Assembly: GCA_021018815.1 (NCBI GenBank)
Contig: JAITYX010000143.1
Coordinates: 1 to 64,000 of the forward strand
Source of the DNA: Talinum fruticosum
Taxonomy: Eukaryota > Streptophyta > Magnoliopsida > Caryophyllales > Talinaceae
Reading direction: 5' to 3'
Length of the DNA stretch: 64,000 nucleotides
The notes beneath the pieces were generated by a model. The model was not told the DNA's origin and did not search any database. It was given only the letters and a program-made list of their open reading frames with translations. Made by a program: the position numbers and the translations under genes. Positions 48,794 to 59,631 of the stretch are shown piece by piece (the first letter of the stretch is position 1; each line of letters opens with the position of its first letter).

Positions 48794-48832
48794 ACCCTAA
48801 CACTAACCCTAACCCTAACCCTAAAATTTTTA
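48794..48832. repeat. Short telomere-like CCCTAA hexamer run
   Basis: A few consecutive ACCCTAACCCTAACCCTAA-type hexamers end the C-rich block. The period is 6 (CCCTAA), not the usual plant telomere period of 7 (CCCTAAA). It lies inside a retroelement and is not chromosome-end telomere sequence. Confidence 0.6.
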
Positions 48833-50508
48833 ATTTTTATTTTATTATGTTGGCATATTTTTGGGGAAACTTTCCCGGTTATACGTAAAAAATTTTTGAA
48901 GGGGACGGAAAAATACCGACCTTGATTTTAGAGTAAATAAATTGCGAGCTCCTTCGGACGGAGAATATCAACCCGATTCGTATCGGAAATGCGATGACTC
49001 GGCTCCGTTAGTCGAAACATATTGGGCGTTCTATGATTGAGAAAAATCAAAACCCATTTTCGATGAACTCGTGTTGATCCCACGTTGAGCTTAAATATAT
49101 CGACTCTTTAGTGTAGCCTTCGTACGGTGCCTTTGATTGTGCCCAAGTCGCAATTTTACGTCGGAGGTCTTCATTAGCTTCTCGTTTGCCTCCGATCCTA
49201 ATGTCGTCAAACGACGTTTAGCGTTGAGCTATGATCGTGCGCCTTGACGGCAAAAAAATCTTTTTCGTCTATAATTTGCGAACTATCGCTCATTTGATTT
49301 TTTAGAAATAATGTGGGCACCCGATTAACCTTTGCCGAATCCGGAGCTAAGCCGTCGTAGATTGAACCTTGTACCGTTGGAGCGGTTTCTTGTTGAACAA
49401 AAGCGTTCTTCGAGGGCGTTGACCTTGTGCCTTTTTCTGGTGACTTAAGGCTTGAGTGATGTCTCTTAAAGATCCTCTATGATCTTATGTGATCTTCGTT
49501 TGTCGAGTTGCGTACGCTCGTAATTTTTCGTCCAAAAGGCCTTTCTTTTGACGAATGTACGCATCCGAGGACCATAGTCGTTCTCTTTATGCTTGGCATT
49601 TACTTGTGTTATGCTTGGATCTTACTCTGAAGATCTCACTTTGGAGTTAAGCTCTTTGGCCATATCAATCCCTTAGGAGGAAGCGCCAAAGGAGGGGAGA
49701 TCCCCGACGATGATGGCGTTGGCGAGGATGCCAAAGATGGCTCCGAGGATTGGCCCCATTTCTATGGCTCTTCGTGGGATATGAGTTATTTTTGACGTCC
49801 TACGTGCCATTATGACTTGATACTCTTTCGTTTTGCTTGAACTTTTATCTTCAACTGATCCTTGCTTTGATGTTTGTTGGATGCTTACTTGCCTCGTTGC
49901 TTCTTTTTGTTGTTGCCGATGTTTGCTTTCTTGCCACTTGGGGTACATGATCATAGTGGGGTCTTCTTTGCGTTTTACAACTTGGCTGTCCTAGGGGATT
50001 GTATTAGCCCCAGTGTTGCCCCAAAATCGGCACAATGAAAAACATACAACAAAAGAAATTAGCAGCGTAGGCTGCCATAGGGGGTCATATTAGCCCCTAA
50101 TTTTTCTTCTAACGTTGACAAAGTTAAGAAAATACAATGAAATAAACTAGGGACTTGGGTGCTCTAGGGGATTGTATTAGCCCTTATTCATGCCCCCAAG
50201 ATCGTCTTAGAGTAAAGTGTGAGACGTAAAGATGCGGAAAACTTGCTGATTGTATTAATAAAAGATCAAAGTCCATACAAAGGGGAATGTGTGCCCTCGT
50301 TGAGCGCTTTCGGAAAAGTCACGTTAATCGTGGGTGATTCCTTTACAAAATCTCTGGGACTTAAGCTGGGTGGGTCTTTAAAGAAAGGCACACACGCCGG
50401 ATAATGAGCTTGAACTATTTACATAAGCACCACTATCTCATGAGCTGGATGTCTTCGGGAGGCACAAGTCGGACCTCGACATGATCTTCGTTGTGGTAAA
50501 GCGCACCA
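48833..50508. other. Non-coding spacer of the retroelement
   Basis: I see no conserved protein here. Three near-copies of CTAGGGGATTGTATTAGCCC occur at about 49990, 50070-50095 and 50160. On the gag strand they read as GGGCTAATACAATCCCC, partly resembling the polypurine tract context GAGGGGCTAAA. Other PPT-like GGGGCTAA strings are scattered through 45.9-47.0 kb. Confidence 0.4.
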
Positions 50509-51000
50509 TCATCGTCTCGGAGACTTTGGTTGGGGCTCCACCTTTAACTTCTTACCCTTGGGGTCATCATGAGTCTTCCCCTCTTCTTTCTGCTTCTCCA
50601 TCAAAGGTTGAAGGATTACTACATAGCATTCGCATGCGGTCTTTTGGTCTCCATAAGTCTCGCCTACGGATCCATCATCAAGCTCATACTTCATGAGGAG
50701 AAGGTATGGAGCGACGATCGCTTTAATCTGGTTGAGGGTGGGACGTCCAATGATGACATTGTAGGCAGAGGGGATGTCGATCACTAGGAATTTGACTTCG
50801 ATGTTTCGGCCCCTAACCTTCTCTCCAACCCCGAGCGATAGGCAGATTATGCCTATGGGGTGAATTGTCCGCCCTCCGAATCCGACGACGGGATTGACCG
50901 AGGAAACGAGATTCTGAGGGAATACTTCAGCTGTCTTAGGCATTCCATGGTGATGACGTCTACCGAGCTCCCGTGTCGATAAGAACTCTGCGGACTATGG
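50509..51000 (-). pseudogene. Retropepsin (aspartic protease) domain of the retroelement, frame-broken
   Basis: The minus-strand frame gives IVRRVLIDTG at about 51002-50973, the retropepsin active-site D-T-G, followed after a one-base break by SSVDV. After another break it gives NPVVGFGGRTIHPIGIICLS and YNVIIGRPTLNQIKAIVAPY, a typical plant gypsy protease with the C-terminal IIGRPTL motif. The missing base is at a GGG run (plus strand CCC 50970-50972). A Lys-rich tail follows and the frame ends at 50509. No reverse transcriptase follows, as it would in an autonomous element. Confidence 0.8.
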
Positions 51001-51189
51001 CGTCCGAAATCTTCGATGTGATGACCAAAGGATCTTCATATGGGGCGGCCATGCTTTTCAAATCTTGTCCTCCGAAGGTCACTGTGGGCACCTTCGGAGG
51101 TGGAGGTTGGCTGGTGATCGGGACTTGTTGAGCGCTCCTGAGGTGAGCCTTCCAGGAGGAGGGGTCGTGCCCCTGCAAATCCCCGGCGA

Positions 51190-53019
51190 TGGTGGCTACA
51201 ATCTTAGTAGCATCGTCATCATCATAGCGCTCATATCCTTGCCTTGAAAAACCTCCTTGTGCTCCATGAGTATCTTTTTGAGGAAGCGATCAATTTGCCC
51301 GTTATCCGCCAACTCCCCAAGCGCCTTCTTTAACGCGCGACACTCTGCAATGTTGTGTCCGGTTTGCTCATGAAATTCACAATATTTGTTGGAAGCTCGC
51401 GCTTCGCAGAGTGGACATAGGAGGTTGTTTCTTGAGCATGGGATGCCCCTTGATCTCCATCACAATACTCGGGGGTCGGTGTTGAAGCGGTGGTCCTCTT
51501 CATTTCGAGGATTAAATTTTCCATCTCCTCCTTTCTTCCTAACCTCATATCCTTCCTCAGCACGAGATATCCGTGGCTTGAATAAAGTCAGCCGCCTTTC
51601 GGAGTGCTTCTGCTAAGGTGGACACCTTTTGTTCAGGGAGGGAAAATTTGAATCTTCCGCATCCGAGTCCGTTAAGGAAGGCAGTGTAGGCAACTCCGTC
51701 TTGCAGGTCGGAGATAAGGACGGCCTCTCCATGAAACCTTCGGACATAGTCCTTAAGGGTCTCGTTTCTCCCTTGCTTAATCTTAGAGAGGTGGATGCTA
51801 GTCTTCTTACGCTTGCAACTTGCGATGAATTGTGCGACGAACTTCTCGCATAGCTCTTCGAAGGAAGAGATGCTCCGTTGTGGAAGATTGTTGAACCATT
51901 TCTGCGCGACTCCCTTTAGTGTAGTAGGGAAGAATCGGCGGTAGGTTGCATCATCCCCGTCCCGAACGTACATGTGGGACTTGTAGTACGCCAAGTGATC
52001 TTCGAGGATCGGTTGTGTCATTGTATGGATCAATGTTTGGAACCTTTATCTTCTTCATTCGGGGGCATTCATGATCTTCTTCGAAAATGGAGTGTTGAAA
52101 GCATTGCGGGTTGGTCTTGAATCGCGAGCTAGAGATAGGGACGGCGTGGGGTTGGTGGCGTGGAACTTCCACTAGGGAAGGACTCTTCCTCCTCTCGGAT
52201 CGAGGAGGAGTGCGCCTGGTCCTCTCCGACTTCTCGGGACCCTTCAGATTTGATTGCTCATGATGCCTTTCTCTTGATCGCTCCCGCTCTCGGGCGGCGG
52301 ACTCGCTTTGGTCGCGCCTTGAGGCATTGCGGGCTCGATAAGAATGGCGGCTTTGTGTAGGCTGATCGTGTAGGACTGGCGGACCTTCTGCTCCCAGGGG
52401 CCCTCGCTCCGTGTTTGGGGCTAGGGCGTCGCCATGATCGTCGAACCAGGCGAACGCCTGCTTGTGGGTAGCATAGGGGTCGAGGCCGTGTGCGAAGTTG
52501 CAACATTCTCGTTGGCTTTACGGAGAGCTTTCTTCGCTTCGATAACCCCTCGGGCATCGCCTTCTTCGTGACGCCTTGTCGGGAGGACACTTGGCTGCTC
52601 GGGAGCAAGCACGGTTGATGCCTCGATTGGTTGTTCTGGGGCTGCATGGGAAGGCATCCCGCTCGAGAAGTAGCCAACAGGCTGACCTCCCAGGGGTTGT
52701 GCCGTACCCATGAGTCGGGCGTAGTGGAAGGGCATGATTGGCATGCGCTATTCCATGGTGGCTCGCACTTGTTCTTGCACATGTTGTGCGACGGTCGTTT
52801 TAAGGGTCTCTATTAGGTTCCGGAGAGCCCCTAGGGTGACGTACCCCTTCGGCTGGGTGTGGCGGTTGCCGGTAGACAGCTGAGATGATTCCGCATCCTC
52901 GGGTTGAGGAGCGTCACGGAATTGGCCCCCGTAGGCATTGAACGATGGAGGTGAGGGATCGGTGGATTGTTCTTGTCGCGAGTCATCTTGGATCGAGACC
53001 GAGTGCCACTGGCGACCAT
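51190..53019 (-). pseudogene. Gag polyprotein region of the retroelement, frame-broken
   Basis: The first ATG after the PBS is at 53019 (MVASGTRSRSKM). The frame then changes several times. In order it shows a Pro/Gln-rich N-terminal part, HTQPKGYVTLGALRNLIETL at about 52860-52800, KKIKVPNIDPY at about 52050, and the intact core 52033-51557. That core contains DATYRRFFPTTLKGVAQKWF, LPQRSISSFEELCEKF and RRFHGEAVLISDLQDGVA, matching the plant retrotransposon gag (capsid) domain. Near 51395-51325 there is YCEFHEQTGHNIAECRALKK, a Cys/His motif typical of Tat/Athila-type gag, instead of the canonical CCHC knuckle. Gag would form the virus-like particle in the cytoplasm. The present copy cannot be translated in one frame. 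Confidence 0.85.
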
Positions 53020-53032
53020 ATGCTTGCCTTCC

Positions 53033-53050
53033 TTCCCACGGACGGCGCCA
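53033..53050 (-). promoter_or_regulatory. Primer binding site
   Basis: On the element strand it reads TGGCGCCGTCCGTGGGAA, three bases inside the 5' LTR end. TGGCGCC-type sites are common in plant Ty3/gypsy elements and prime from the 3' end of a cellular tRNA. I do not assign the tRNA. Confidence 0.75.
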
Positions 53051-53053
53051 AAC

Positions 53054-53658
53054 TGTTTCCGGAGAAAATTGAGTCGATGATGTGGATTGATGATTCGAAG
53101 AGAGGAATGATTTACGGCTCCGGTTCCGAGGACGTGGCACGATCGATCCGAGTCCGAGTGGCGACTGCTTGAACTCGCAAAGGCGAAGCCCGGGTGGTGG
53201 ATCCCGGGAACGCCCTCCGACGCTCAAGTTAGTAGTGAACTAAGTTGAATGGATCGAGGAGATCTTCCTCGATGTGCGTGGGGGATTCCTTGGGAGTCGA
53301 GAAGTTTTCCAAAGATGGAAATTCTCGGGATGAGTGTGGATGAACGTTGATGAATGTGGATGAGTGTTGAGAGCTTAGGAGCTTGAAAGCTTGAATTCTC
53401 GGAAAGATGAGATTTCTTCTCCAATCAACATAACATGCCTTGGGATTGAGAAAATATGAGTATTTATATAAGATTTTAAAGGGGTAAAACGGTACTTTAC
53501 CATAGTTTAGGAGGAAACCCTAACCCTAATGGGCTTTGGGTTTTTACTTGGCTCGTTAAGGGTTGGCTTGGGCCAATACCTCCCTTACCCGACTTATTAG
53601 GCCAGGTGGTTAGTGACGTGACGGGTGAGATGGAGCTGTCCGGAAAATACCCGAATCA
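53054..53658 (-). repeat. 5' LTR (605 bp)
   Basis: Direct copy of 44466-45072. It has TG..CA ends and adjoins the PBS on its inner side. Relative to the 3' LTR it has about 29 base differences and a few one-base indels by visual alignment. Confidence 0.95.
53461..53470 (-). promoter_or_regulatory. TATA box in the 5' LTR
   Basis: On the element strand it reads TATATAAATA, about 190 bp from the outer LTR end. This is the expected core promoter for the genomic transcript. The 3' LTR copy has mutated here (TATAAGTACT). Confidence 0.5.
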
Positions 53659-56446
53659 ATATATATATGTATTACAGTTTAAATTGACAAAGGAAAGAGA
53701 ATTAAGGGATCCAAATTTTAAACATTAAATTAATTTCATTATATTAAAACATAATCACAAAATTTACAATACTTGATGTAGAAATATTTTTCTAGACAAA
53801 ATTAGAAAAAGTTACAATTTTTGAAATTTTTTAATCACCATAGCATAATAGTAGCACTTTATAAAAAAGAAACAATTGTAGAATTTTTCCTTTAGTCATT
53901 TTTTATATATATAATTCCTTCTAAATATCTCCCAAAATATTAATATTATATATTAACCTCCTTTTGTGCCCATAAAATTACAAATTTCATTGTCCAAATA
54001 CACATGGATAACACCCTAGCTTGAATTATTTGTCCTGTGCTCATTGGGGGACAAAATTTCCAATACCCATATGATTAAAATCTTTAATTTCTATGTGTCA
54101 AATAATATGTCATCCCCACACTTAATATTGTGTGATTTTGTGTATTTAATTTGTCTTGAAATAATAAGTTTATCTGTGTTATGTCTTGTCTCGTGGCATA
54201 TATATATTGCAAGGTCTACTATGTGTTCCATTACAGTGTGGATTTTTTTCTTTTATCCACACCTCGTTGTCTTCTTTTTTTTTCCATTTTTTTGGGTGGA
54301 CCATAAATTTATTCTTCCTCTCTTTTAATTATTTTTTGTTCTTTATACACATTCATGCATATATACAGTGAATGAATGAAAATGCAAATGGAATGCATGA
54401 GGGTTTGAGATAAGGTTCACGATATGGAGTGAGTGAATACAAATGTTTCGTGTTCCTTCAGAAAAACCAAGGTGCCCCCATCATTCCACCTGTTCTAACA
54501 TTTTTCTCACAAATATTGTTCGTTTTATTATTAATATATCATTATAATTACATATATGTGAGTCGATTTTTTTAGATTGATCAAGAGGATAATGGGTAAT
54601 GACAAATGACAAATCTATTATTCTAAAAATGCATGTCGTTTTTAAAAAAATATATGGAAATATATGTATATATTTAATTGCTATAAAAATATAGACAATC
54701 GTGTTTTATGTTTATAATATAATTGGAATTTGTCAGTAAAGTACATTCATTGATAAGATAATTACATAAAAATAATTTTTGCATATTTATTAGCTACGTA
54801 CATTAAAATTCAATTGTATGATATTCAGTAATATTTTTAAAAGAAATTTATTATTATATACCTTGTCACTTTGAGAACACAAAAAGGGGAGAGGATAATT
54901 GCAAGAGATAAACAATGTGTGATTATTCTGAATGTTTTAGAAAAAAAAAAATCATATTGTCCGATTTACTCATTAATTCAAAATGTTAAAAGGTTTTTGA
55001 AGGGACATTTTTAATGTATTGAGCAAACAAAAATAGATTAAAAATATTTTGAATGGGATGGATATTCTAGCCATTGATAGCAAGGAAACCACCCAAAAAA
55101 ACTCCTTTTTTTAACTGGAAATTTTACTCAGAAACATAATATATTTAAATAAAGACTTTATTTCATTTAATTTTATATTATAATCTTATAGTTTTTTACG
55201 ACTTTGTACAATTGTTTACAACTTTTTACAATTATTTACATCTCCTTCCAGTTTATAACCTTAATACTCTTTACAACTAAATGAAGGAGTGCTTATGTAA
55301 GATAAGCATTGAAACAACGAAATTAAATTAAATATTGCAAGTCAAAAATACATAAAATAAGTGTATAACGAGTGCTAAATTCAAGCAACGCAAAGCTTTG
55401 TAGTATGCTATCGATGGCATCATCCCCATTTTCCCATTATATATTCAGTCGGCTCCTAACACACATCAAATTTTAGAGAGAGAGAGAGTCTAAATGTAAA
55501 TAATTAACCACTAAATTGTCTGATTATCCGGCCATTAATTAAACACTCTATTTTGGTAGCATGTTTTTTGTTTGTGTTTTAGTGGATTTTAGTAAAGAGT
55601 GACCTTTTTCGTCCTCTTGAGCTCACCCTCATTACCATCCCTTAATTTTCAGTATTTGCCTTCCCAGCCAGTTAACTACAACTATCAACTCTTTCTTCCA
55701 ATTTTTTTAAAAAAAATTACAAAAATACAAAGTATAAGTTCATATTTCACTTACATATGTATTTAATTTTTTAATAAATTAAAAAGAATAAATATAATAG
55801 AGGGACGTTTGATAATCCATACTCGACCATAGACTCGAACTCTATCTATGGATTGCGGGAGTAAATTTTCTTTCCAAATAATAATCTGTCTTTTCAAAAA
55901 CCTAATAGTTATATATTGGGATCACATCATAAAAGCATGAAAATATAATTAGAGGCTAAATTCAATTTTACAACGTCATGGCCACCAAAAACGGACTCAA
56001 AAACAGTGAATGGCGGAGGGCAGGAGAACAACCTAAGGTCATTGTCAAAACTAATTAAAGAACTAATTAAAAAATAAATAATAAAGGGCATAAAATAATT
56101 AATTAATCTTAATTAAGCACACCTTTTTGGCCTTGGGGAAGTTATAGTATTATATAATTGTGCAATATAATAATAGTATTATTATAATTATAACTATAAA
56201 CTGAGGCTTTCATAAATTAAAAAAGAAATTAGAAACTGAGGGAAATTAAGGGACAAAGTAGCGTAAGACGCCCATCATTAATTGTTGGACAAAGTAATTA
56301 ATTAAGAGAAAATAGGGATTAGGGAGAATTTAGCGTAACGAACCATAAATGGGGTTGTGAAGAGGGAACTCAGGGGATGTTGCTTAACGCATTTGATTAT
56401 ATCCTCCTAATTATGCTTAACTCTTAATTCTTTCATTGGGACTTGA

Positions 56447-56471
56447 GTCTCTCTCTCTCTCTCTCTCTCTT
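56447..56471. repeat. (CT)n microsatellite
   Basis: About twelve uninterrupted CT units. Confidence 0.85.
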
Positions 56472-57752
56472 GTGATTTTGTGCATGAGCCTTGCATAATT
56501 AATGGTTTTGAGTAAATAATAAGTTGTCTAACATTCTCTCCCACACTCTTACCTTGGTTTTTCATTCATTAATGCCAAGCATATTAACTAATAAAACCCT
56601 AGCCAAATTAAATATGATTTTTTAGACGGTTCATTCCGGTTCTTATAATCTTACCTCAAGCTGAATTAGATTGTGGGTTAATTCATTTGCCGTTTAATTA
56701 GTCTAGTCTATGAACATATATACTAATAAAGTTTTTATTTAACCGATTTGTTTAACTCGACTAAGCTGTGCCGGATGAACCGAGATCAATTAATAATCAA
56801 TTCCTAAACAAGTATAGATTATATTGAGTAAATGAACTTGGATTAACATATGGACGTAGATGAACTAAATGAATGTTTAAGGCTATATGTCTTTAATTAA
56901 ACCCGATCACAGATATGAATCTAACGGATCTATTACAAGATCGGGAGCTTACAAAAATGAATAGATTTTGGCTAATAAGGTGGTCGAAGTTGAATGAGTA
57001 TTGCAAGCTTCAAAAGGCGTAAAATGTACGTAAGAAAATTGAGCATGGATGGCAAGTTGGGGTGGGGGTGTGAAAATCTAGAGTGAATTTACGTTGGCGT
57101 AGCTGGAAGGGCATGCATTTGAAGCTAAGTGAAGTGTGAACCCAGGAAAGTTTTTACTGCCCACTTCCCCATCATTTATTCCAATCGAAGCACCCCTCAC
57201 ATTATACTAAATTCAAAGAGTAAGAATGCAAATTATGCTCACTAAATTACCAGCACAACCTTGCTTTTTGCCTACCAATCTTGGGGGCAAGGGTAAAAAA
57301 TAATAAAGCCCTTTTAGTTTCTTGTATGGTAAGTGATCAAAGTTGCAATTTTAGCCATAACTATAAGCCAATTCTGGGAATTCTTTCTTCGGAGTTTTAG
57401 TTATATCCATGTCTGTTAGGGTATAAACTCATTTTCGCACCTTTGACCATCAGTTTTTGGTTGAAATGTTTGTCGAATATAGCAGCTCCTATATTTATTA
57501 TTATTACACGAGAAAAGGGAGTCTTTGTTGCGTCCTCACTTTAGACCCAATAGACATTTACGTGAGAGGGCATGCTAGAGTTTTTCATTGTGTTTCGACA
57601 CGAACCCTTAAAGTATGCAATCATTGATGTTTCAGAGAGAGTTGCCTAAGGGGCTAAACTGAGGGAAAAGGCAAGTCTTACTAACCTTCAACTGTACTGT
57701 GCATGCGTTAAGGCCAACAGTAAGATGCATGCACTTTTTCAAGTGTTGACTC

Positions 57753-57806
<54 letters not shown>
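57753..57806. repeat. (AAT)n microsatellite, about 18 units
   Basis: Uninterrupted AAT repeats. Confidence 0.95.
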
Positions 57807-57807
<1 letters not shown>

Positions 57808-58576
57808 CTTTTTTATCCAACGTCATCTCTGAGAGCTCCTCCTCATCGAATTACCCCCTTAATTATTGAATTAATTAGCCTAATAATCCCCCTTTTCCCA
57901 AAATCTATCGTCTTTGACATGGAGGCTAAATCTAACTTGGTCACAATCACAATGATAATATATCACCTGCTTCTTATTCCCTACTTAATCAACTTGACTA
58001 TGTTTTTACTTATTGTGTTTAGTTAATAAGACAAATTGTTATCAAATTATATTATTTATTACAACTAGTTTGGATCTATTTATGCAGATTTTCTGTAAGA
58101 CCTTAAATCAATTGGTAACAGCGTACATATAAATTTTACCAATTTGCATGAATAGGTTTATTGGAAAGCATAAATAAGCAACGCCATACGATTTTTTTTC
58201 TTTAACATTCAGGACAAGGAGGGTCATACTTTTCGACTTGAAGAACCACGATAGTTTAGTGTTGTAAAAAGAGGAAGAAGCACTCCGTATTTTTATATAA
58301 CATTTTTTTCAAACATATTTCCTCAAATGTTAGGGATTATTTAAATTAGTAGGCCTAAGGTTATTGGATAAGAACTACCCAAATAAAGTTTATACTCCAA
58401 TATTGTTATTGTTCTAATTAAGGGATTGTTATCTAATTAGTGAGATGACAGGGGGTGACGCAACGAGCCGACCAAAAGATCAGCATGCCAAGATTTGTTG
58501 TATATCTAATTAGAGGGAGAAAGAGAGATTAAAGTGGGATTAGGTGGTTTAATTTCTAGCAAAAATAAGGCTTTGT

Positions 58577-58578
<2 letters not shown>

Positions 58579-58626
<48 letters not shown>
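58579..58626. repeat. (AAT)n microsatellite, about 16 units
   Basis: Uninterrupted AAT repeats, 0.8 kb from the preceding array and in the same orientation. Confidence 0.95.
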
Positions 58627-58627
<1 letters not shown>

Positions 58628-59568
58628 TTAATAAGAGAGAAAAGAAAAACACACTGATGTCGTGCCGGCGTCTACCTTAATTAAAAGATTAAAAGATAAT
58701 TAGTCTTAAATTGCTGGTGTTGGACGGTATCTAACCTTAATGCTGCGCATGCATCATGAAATTTTGTTTGGATGTTAATTTCTTAGGCCTTAATTACGGT
58801 TATTATTAACTAATTATTATTAGTATTTGAGGTAATCAGTTTATTTCACAATGGCTCTTTGATGCTCTCAGAGCTCCTTACTTCCTGAATCAATTTACCA
58901 ATTTATATTTTCTTTGGCCAACTAACACATCTATTTTCGCACAAAATAGTAGAACTTTATTTAATCAAATACCTAATTTTAAATCTTGGATTTATACCTT
59001 ATTGATAAAATTAATGATAAATATGTATCGCTAATTAGAAACGTATTTTTAGGATTTGTATGACTTAAAAGTATATAAATACGCTATTATAATTAACTAC
59101 GAGTACAAAGTTATTGTTAGAAGTAGGCCGTCAATTTTACTCGTCCTCGATGCTTTATGCAAATATGCGCACCAGACACAATATACGATATTTACTTTAT
59201 ATAGTATATGTATACGCTACGACTGCATTATTTACAGATTAGTACCCACATTTAGTTAGCTCGAGCTTTCTAGTAAAACTTTATCATATATTCTAAAATA
59301 TTCTCATATATAATTAGCACCAGTCATTAATTACATTTTATTAGTACCTAATTCAATAAACTTATTTTAGAATAACAATTTATTCTATCACCTTTTACAT
59401 TTTTTAAATTCCATATGATTTGGTCTAAATTATTTGGCAGACAGTTTATGGCTCTTCAAGATTTGATGTCCCAAATGTCGAAATTTCTGGGGAGCCAAGG
59501 ATAATTAACTAGCTTGGACCAAATTTTACAATAATCTTCCCTATAAATGACTCTCAATTGTGGGAAAA

Positions 59569-59569
<1 letters not shown>

Positions 59570-59631
<62 letters not shown>
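59570..59631. repeat. (TTA)n microsatellite, about 20 units
   Basis: Uninterrupted TTA repeats, opposite in strand sense to the two AAT arrays upstream. Confidence 0.95.

Larger units (their letters stand above)
44466..53658 (-). mobile_element. Non-autonomous Ty3/gypsy-type LTR retrotransposon (TR-GAG-like, 9.2 kb)
   Basis: Two direct repeats of about 605 bp with TG..CA termini bound the element. Read on the minus strand, the order is 5' LTR (53658-53054), primer binding site, gag (53019 to about 51200), protease (about 51000-50509), a long non-coding or tandem-repeat region, a polypurine tract and the 3' LTR (45072-44466). The GGCGCCGTC..GTGGGA PBS style, the gag motif YCEFH..TGH and the DTG protease place it in Ty3/gypsy, probably near the Tat/Athila group. 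I find no reverse transcriptase, RNase H or integrase motif anywhere inside, so replication would depend on enzymes from another element. LTRs differ by roughly 29 substitutions and 4 small indels by eye (about 95% identity). No clean 5-bp target duplication is visible because the target was an AT microsatellite. Confidence 0.9.

Noticed and set aside
48794..48832. Telomere sequence
   Set aside because: Only a few hexamers, period 6 instead of the plant 7, and embedded in a C-rich part of a retroelement.
59485..59520. miR169-like string GAGCCAAGGATAAT (also near 18123)
   Set aside because: Only about the first 11-12 bases match the miR169 pattern, and I could not find a star-containing hairpin arm at either site.
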